A stretch of 18,526 nt of DNA. Origin: Enterospora canceri. Lineage: Eukaryota; Microsporidia; Enterocytozoonidae. The notes beneath the pieces were generated by a model, which was not told where the DNA came from, made no database searches, and saw only the letters and a list, made by a program, of their open reading frames with translations. The DNA lies in assembly GCA_002087915.1 (NCBI GenBank), contig LWDP01000038.1, forward strand, positions 1-18,526. Direction: 5' to 3'. The position numbers were made by a program, and so were the translations under genes. This document shows positions 15,203-18,526 of this stretch, one piece after another (position 1 is the first letter of the stretch; every line of letters starts with the position of its first letter).

Positions 15203-16042
15203 ATGAAACTACATAAGATCAGAATTATAGTTGTTGCAACTGCAATCATATCATTATTGGTGTGTTTTGGATTTATGATATGGTATTTGAGGCAATATAA
15301 GTTATCAAAGGATGCAGAGACTGGGGATCGGAATGCCATTAAGAAAAGGAAGAAATCGAAGTTAAAGAAGGATTATAAATTACAGAAAATCGATGGATTC
15401 CATAAAACAAATGATTATACGATCAATAAGCGGTACAATATACCAATAAACAAAGTAAACATCCAGAAAATCGCCAGCAAATACAAAAGCCGGCTTATAA
15501 ATTACTTTCAGAGAGCAGAATCAGTGGAAAAGGGCATTTCTCAAACTATACAGGACAAGATGAGTATGATCTGCTCTATAATAAACGGAAAAGATGTTTC
15601 AGAATTCAAATTGCAATTGAAACATATTCTGGAGGAAGACAACTTCTGGCTTTCAGGTTACCACTCATTTTTCCTACCAGTGTGTTCGTTGGAAAAGAAT
15701 TGTGTGGGCTATAGTGTTGCACCAGAGTTCTTCATGCTATGTAAGTCAGATAAGGCATATATGGAACGATTGAACACTATAAAGGAAACATTGATCATAT
15801 ATTTAACCAAAGAGTATGATCGCGAGGTACTATTAAGGGCTATACCAAATGAAGATAGTATAGTACAGAACTATCAAATAACTGTGATGTCATACGCACA
15901 GTTTGGGCTGAGGAAAACGGCTGATGTGTTACAAAAACACCAGCGGAAGTGGCTATTGCTTTACGCAATAGACTATTATAGTCTGTATCGCAAGGATTAT
16001 CGAACAGTCCTGCAGCGAGTACCAGAATATATGATTGCGTAA
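15203..16042 (+). CDS. Single-pass membrane-anchored protein, function unknown
   Basis: 279 residues if started at the ATG preceded by CCCC with a 1 nt spacer (15198-15201). The frame is open to an ATG at 15002, which would bury the hydrophobic segment after 67 residues. With the chosen start, residues about 7-28 form a membrane helix at the N-terminus (IIVVATAIISLLVCFGFMIWY) after a short basic tip: a signal anchor, or a signal peptide without a clear cleavage site. A very basic stretch follows (KKRKKSKLKK, near 47-56), then a globular region with several Cys (SLEKNCVGYSVAPEFFMLC). The C-terminal helix region KHQRKWLLLYAIDYYSLYRKDYR may pack as a solenoid. I do not recognise the family. It converges on RPL41 with a 34 bp gap. 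Confidence 0.72.
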   Translation: MKLHKIRIIVVATAIISLLVCFGFMIWYLRQYKLSKDAETGDRNAIKKRKKSKLKKDYKLQKIDGFHKTNDYTINKRYNIPINKVNIQKIASKYKSRLINYFQRAESVEKGISQTIQDKMSMICSIINGKDVSEFKLQLKHILEEDNFWLSGYHSFFLPVCSLEKNCVGYSVAPEFFMLCKSDKAYMERLNTIKETLIIYLTKEYDREVLLRAIPNEDSIVQNYQITVMSYAQFGLRKTADVLQKHQRKWLLLYAIDYYSLYRKDYRTVLQRVPEYMIA

Positions 16043-16076
16043 GAACCGGATAAATTTATATAATCGCATGTATTAT

Positions 16077-16154
16077 CTAATTGTTTCTCTTCCTCATTGC
16101 CTTCCTCTTTGCTTGTCTCTTTCTCATTCTTTTCTTCTTCCACTTTGCTCTCAT
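16077..16154 (-). CDS. RPL41: Ribosomal protein eL41 (25 residues)
   Basis: A complete 25-codon frame with stop, easily missed because of its size. The protein begins MRAKWKKKRMRK and continues with Arg, Lys, Gln, Ala and Met only, ending RKRNN. The opening MRAKW, the length of exactly 25 and the Arg/Lys content are the unmistakable signature of eL41, the smallest ribosomal protein, which bridges the two subunits. The final residues differ from the usual RxRSK. CCCC precedes the ATG by 1 nt (plus-strand GGGG 16156-16159), and AAATTT lies 17 nt upstream (16172-16177), as at RPS23 and NTT. The 14-mer around the ATG is identical to that of RFA1. It sits between convergent neighbours, downstream of RPN10 on the same strand. 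Confidence 0.93.
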   Translation of the reverse strand: MRAKWKKKRMRKRQAKRKAMRKRNN

Positions 16155-16226
16155 TGGGGTAAAAATTGATAAAATTTCAATAGGCAAATTTATACTTGCA
16201 TAAACAAAACAAACAAATTCCATCAC
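16155..16226 (-). promoter_or_regulatory. RPL41 promoter region
   Basis: 72 bp between RPL41 and the RPN10 stop. Read on the minus strand it has TATAAATTTG (16185-16194), AAATTT (16172-16177) and then TTTTTACCCC immediately before the ATG. The order TATA-like, AAATTT-like, CCC-like matches the set of signals reported for strongly expressed microsporidian genes, as I recall it. Confidence 0.5.
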
Positions 16227-16826
16227 CTACTTCTCAAACATGGATTTTTGCAGTGCCTCCTTCAGGTCTTCGTCCTCGTATTCCGTTTCAGTCAGAAATC
16301 CATAGATCTGGTCTTCTACGTCTCCATTACCATCGAGTACCAGGAACTTCACTGTTTCAAGCTGTAACTCAGACTGTGCCATTTTACCAAATTCAATGGC
16401 ATCTGCGAAGCAAATCACTTTGATTTCCACGCCTTTGAATGCGATTGTTGAGATCTCCACAAGGAGTTTCCCAAATTCATCGATTTTACTTGACAAAAAT
16501 ATTAGCAACCTTTTGTTGCTTAATTCACTAAGTTGCAATGCCTGATCTGCTTGATAAAGTGCCAGACTGTGGCCTGGCTTCTTATACAGGTCACAGGCCA
16601 ATACGAAGTCAACCAACAGCTGCTTGTTCTCTGTTGGTGTCACAATACGATTCTTTACGTTCTGGAATATTGGAAACACACCAATCTTGGATTCCTTGCC
16701 CATTTCAAACACCTTGTTGATTATGTTCATTGTAGCATCCTTCTGTATGAAGTATCTGCTTGGAAGATAGTCCTGGTTCTGAGACTGAATCCCATTGTCT
16801 AGAACGATAGCAATAATTTCTGGCAT
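16227..16826 (-). CDS. RPN10: 26S proteasome ubiquitin receptor Rpn10
   Basis: 199 residues. A von Willebrand A domain fills about 1-165, starting PEIIAIVLDNGIQSQNQDYL, the counterpart of the DNSEYSRNGDF start in yeast Rpn10. The VWA domain docks Rpn10 between the lid and base of the 19S particle. A single ubiquitin-interacting motif closes the protein (EYEDEDLKEALQKSM, 182-196), with the acidic patch, Ala and Ser of the UIM consensus. So the ubiquitin-binding function is kept, with one UIM as in yeast. In-frame ATGs exist further upstream (to 16880), but the chosen ATG is directly preceded by GCCC and homologues begin here. Its ATG is separated from the divergent glyoxalase II ATG by 4 bp. 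Confidence 0.92.
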   Translation of the reverse strand: MPEIIAIVLDNGIQSQNQDYLPSRYFIQKDATMNIINKVFEMGKESKIGVFPIFQNVKNRIVTPTENKQLLVDFVLACDLYKKPGHSLALYQADQALQLSELSNKRLLIFLSSKIDEFGKLLVEISTIAFKGVEIKVICFADAIEFGKMAQSELQLETVKFLVLDGNGDVEDQIYGFLTETEYEDEDLKEALQKSMFEK

Positions 16827-16830
16827 GGGC
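16827..16830. promoter_or_regulatory. 4 bp shared start signal GGGC between RPN10 and GLO2
   Basis: The plus-strand sequence is CAT-GGGC-ATG. The CAT is the complement of the RPN10 start codon, and the ATG is the GLO2 start. Read on the minus strand the tetramer is GCCC directly before the RPN10 ATG; read on the plus strand it is GGG plus one base before the GLO2 ATG. One tetramer therefore supplies a CCC-type signal in one direction and a GGG-type signal in the other, and each core promoter must lie inside the other gene. Confidence 0.7.
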
Positions 16831-17559
16831 ATGCAAATAAACAAAATAAGATTTGCAGCCATAGTAGTACGAAGAGACAATCTAATGTATCTGTTCTACA
16901 ATAACACAGGCGCATTTGCTGTAGATGCATATGAACCAGCACTAATAAAGGCCATGTTGTCCAGAAAACTGGAACATGGTAAGGTTTACAGTAAAACCAG
17001 TCTATTTAACCAAGAAGAATTGGAAAGAAGTAGAGAACTGTATGCAGCAGACACTACACATCACCATTTCGACCATAGTGGTGGAAATGAGGAACTAAGC
17101 AAGATGTTTCCAAATGTAAAGTTCTATACAGGAACAAACACATCTGATTATCAAATAATCACATGCATAAATGCAAAGATAAAATGCATTAAGACACCAA
17201 GCCATACAATGGATTCAGTCTGCTACGTTGTGGATGATAGATACGTGCTAACAGGAGATTTCCTGTTCAAGTTGGGATGTGGTAAGTTCTTTGAAGGGAA
17301 TGCCAGTATGTTTGTGGAAAGTGTTAACAAATTGAAGACTCATGTCAGTAAGAATGCAATACTTCTGTATGGCCATGATTACACCCATTCCAACCTGGGA
17401 TTTGCTTACACCATCCGTAAATACACAAATGAGGAGCTGTCCAAGATCCTTAACACTGAGTTTCTGACCTTTGAAGATGAACTGAATTTGAATGTTTTCT
17501 TAGAGGCTCAAAATGAGAAGGAAGTTGAAAAATTACGCAATAAAAAAGACGCCTTCTAA
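16831..17559 (+). CDS. GLO2: Glyoxalase II (hydroxyacylglutathione hydrolase)
   Basis: A metallo-beta-lactamase-fold thioesterase that hydrolyses S-D-lactoylglutathione to D-lactate and glutathione, the second step of methylglyoxal detoxification. The 242-residue protein keeps all metal ligands: THHHFDH (76-82; His77, His79, Asp81, His82), His125 in TPSHTMDSVCYVV, Asp143 in TGDFLF, and His182 in YGHDYTHSNLGFA. The family strings GCGKFFEG and GHDYT are diagnostic for glyoxalase II within the superfamily. In-frame ATGs at 16795 and 16825 would overlap RPN10. The ATG at 16831 has GGG one nucleotide upstream and gives the normal N-terminus. The enzyme fits a parasite that lives by glycolysis, the source of methylglyoxal. 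The 3' end converges on RPS23 with a 22 bp gap. Confidence 0.93.
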   Translation: MQINKIRFAAIVVRRDNLMYLFYNNTGAFAVDAYEPALIKAMLSRKLEHGKVYSKTSLFNQEELERSRELYAADTTHHHFDHSGGNEELSKMFPNVKFYTGTNTSDYQIITCINAKIKCIKTPSHTMDSVCYVVDDRYVLTGDFLFKLGCGKFFEGNASMFVESVNKLKTHVSKNAILLYGHDYTHSNLGFAYTIRKYTNEELSKILNTEFLTFEDELNLNVFLEAQNEKEVEKLRNKKDAF

Positions 17560-17581
17560 AACAGAAGCTTTACCAAATGAA

Positions 17582-18001
17582 TTATCTGGTTGGCTTCTCC
17601 CTTTTGCCCCTCAGAATGGCATTCAGTGACACACCAGCTACCTTGATGATTTGGTACTTGATTCCAGGCCTGTCTCCTACAGACTTGCCGCTTCTACCAA
17701 GTGACTGAATGGTTACCTCGTCGTTAGCGTCAAACATCTTCAATGCACCGTCTCCAGGCGCAAATGCAAAGACCGTTCTTCCAGTTCCAATGCATTGGAC
17801 ACGACAGACCTTTCTGACAGCAGAGTTAGGCTGCTTTGCCTCCACTCCCAGCTTGTCAAGCACAATTGCATTTGCCTGTGGCCTGTTACCTATCACAGAC
17901 TTGTAGATCTTGCCTCGCTGTCTCCTTCTGTACGTCTTATCGTGCGTTCTCTTTTCTTGAGCGATTTTCCTGAGCGCGAACGCAGCAAAAAGTCCCCTCA
18001 T
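17582..18001 (-). CDS. RPS23: 40S ribosomal protein uS12 (S23)
   Basis: 139 residues. The uS12 protein sits at the decoding centre of the small subunit. The KQPNSAVRK loop (56-64) is intact, with the Pro58 that is hydroxylated in other eukaryotes. The remaining family blocks NAIVLDKLGVEAKQPN, FAPGDGALKMFDANDEV, GDRPGIKYQIIKVAGVSL and the terminal REKPTR are all present. The basic N-terminus (MRGLFAAFALRKI) corresponds to the PRGL..ARKL start of homologues. The frame is open to an upstream ATG at 18046, which would add 15 residues. The chosen ATG has CCC 4 nt upstream (plus-strand GGG 18006-18008), preceded by AAATTT (18014-18019). No intron is needed to read the gene. It diverges from the cap methyltransferase gene, with start codons 34 bp apart. 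Confidence 0.96.
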   Translation of the reverse strand: MRGLFAAFALRKIAQEKRTHDKTYRRRQRGKIYKSVIGNRPQANAIVLDKLGVEAKQPNSAVRKVCRVQCIGTGRTVFAFAPGDGALKMFDANDEVTIQSLGRSGKSVGDRPGIKYQIIKVAGVSLNAILRGKREKPTR

Positions 18002-18035
18002 TTTTGGGCTAAAAAATTTCAAAAAGATTTCCCCA
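18002..18035. promoter_or_regulatory. 34 bp bidirectional start region, RPS23 / ABD1
   Basis: It contains CCC for RPS23 (minus strand, 18006-18008), the palindromic AAATTT (18014-18019), and CCCC for the plus-strand gene (18031-18034), 1 nt before its ATG. The AAATTT element can be read from both strands, so it could serve both genes. Confidence 0.65.
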
Positions 18036-18526
18036 ATGAACCACATTTCCAGCCACTACAACGCACAGAAGAACAGGACGATCCAGGAAAGGAAGAACAC
18101 GGTGTGTTACAACGTGAACAACTTCAACAACAAGCTCAAACGGACACTGATTGGTGAACATCTGCCAAGAAATGCAGATGTACTCGAAATAGCATCCGGA
18201 AGAGGCGGGGATCTGTGTAAATACATGAATAGGGGCGTGAATCTATTTGTGGGGCTGGATATATCAAATGTGTCGCTATTGGAGGCGTGTTTGCGACACA
18301 CTGAAGACAAATTTGACTTCAGAATTAGACTCAAATGCATAGACTGCTTCAATACGCCATTTGATTTAAAGAGACAGTTTGACTTCGTAAGCATCCAATA
18401 CTCGCTCCACTATGCATTTGCTAGCAAGGAGACATTTGAAACAGCAGCAGATAACATTTCAAAGCACATGAAGACTGGAGCAAATCTAGTTATAACTGTA
18501 CCAAATAAAAAGGAGATTGTTTACAG
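18036..18526 (+). CDS. ABD1: mRNA cap guanine-N7 methyltransferase, N-terminal part (runs off window)
   Basis: An open frame of 163 complete codons from ATG to the window edge with no stop, so the gene is cut by the window. The enzyme methylates N7 of the cap guanosine of nuclear transcripts using S-adenosylmethionine. Seen here: SSHYNAQKN (5-13), which corresponds to the HYN...R cap-binding start of the family; the SAM-binding motif I VLEIASGRGGDL (49-60); GLDISNVS (73-80), with the ribose-binding Asp; and QYSLHYAF (121-128), the aromatic-rich cap-contact strand. LVITVPN (151-157) follows. The very short N-terminus before the catalytic domain is like the Encephalitozoon enzyme Ecm1, a known structural model. 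CCCC with a 1 nt spacer sets the start. Confidence 0.93.
   Translation, partial: MNHISSHYNAQKNRTIQERKNTVCYNVNNFNNKLKRTLIGEHLPRNADVLEIASGRGGDLCKYMNRGVNLFVGLDISNVSLLEACLRHTEDKFDFRIRLKCIDCFNTPFDLKRQFDFVSIQYSLHYAFASKETFETAADNISKHMKTGANLVITVPNKKEIVY

Noticed and set aside
17582..18001. Spliceosomal intron at the start of RPS23, as in some microsporidian ribosomal genes
   Set aside because: The frame reads through from the ATG to the family N-terminus without a gap, so no intron is needed.
1..18526. CRISPR array, insertion sequence or prophage
   Set aside because: No spaced direct repeats, transposase or terminal inverted repeats were seen; the gene content is eukaryotic throughout.

Overview
This window is nuclear DNA from a microsporidian, an obligate intracellular fungal-lineage parasite. 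All 20 genes I can support are eukaryotic and intronless as read. They are packed at about one per kilobase, with intergenic gaps mostly of 4-130 bp and several overlaps. The window encodes a bacterial/plastid-type ATP/ADP translocase, the hallmark of microsporidian energy parasitism. Nineteen of the 20 start codons have a CCC or GGG run 0-6 nt upstream, which is the translation-start-proximal signal described for microsporidia. This motif let me move several starts downstream of the longest reading frame. Base composition is moderate (roughly 40-45% GC by eye), so this is not one of the very AT-rich lineages. An Antonospora/Paranosema-like species is possible, but I cannot fix the genus.

Layout. 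1-316: AT-rich leader without a supported gene. 317-3163 (+): a small two-helix membrane protein, chaperonin subunit CCT7, and a TPR-like protein with a possible Trs85/TRAPPC8 resemblance. 3180-7835: RFA1 (-) head-to-head with a small PCNA-binding protein (+), then proteasome alpha subunit (SCL1-like, -) and a MutS homologue resembling MSH4 (-). 7915-13759 (+): an unknown protein, the O-mannosyltransferase PMT2, ATP/ADP translocase, uracil-DNA glycosylase, and a drastically shortened protein resembling the UTP10/HEATR1 N-terminus. 13768-14906 (-): an IPA1/UBE3D-like HECT_2 protein and a Sas10/Utp3/Lcp5-type protein. 15203-16042 (+): an unknown single-pass membrane protein. 16077-16826 (-): the 25-codon ribosomal protein gene RPL41 (eL41) and proteasome ubiquitin receptor RPN10. 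16831-18001: glyoxalase II (+) and ribosomal protein uS12/RPS23 (-). 18036 to the edge (+): the start of the mRNA cap guanine-N7 methyltransferase.

Functional themes. The content is mostly compacted core machinery: replication and repair (RFA1, PIP-box protein, UNG, MSH4-like), proteasome (SCL1, RPN10), ribosome and its assembly (RPS23, RPL41, UTP10-like, Sas10-like), mRNA processing (cap methyltransferase, IPA1-like), folding (CCT7), ER glycosylation (PMT2) and host ATP import (NTT). No tRNA, rRNA, transposon or CRISPR array was seen.

The most striking structures are: a head-to-head gene pair (RPN10/glyoxalase II) whose start codons are 4 bp apart and share one GGGC tetramer; the near-universal CCC/GGG start signal, absent only from the MSH4-like gene, whose flank instead carries forkhead-type GTAAACA sites; a degenerate MSH4 ATPase; and unusual active-site loops in UNG.
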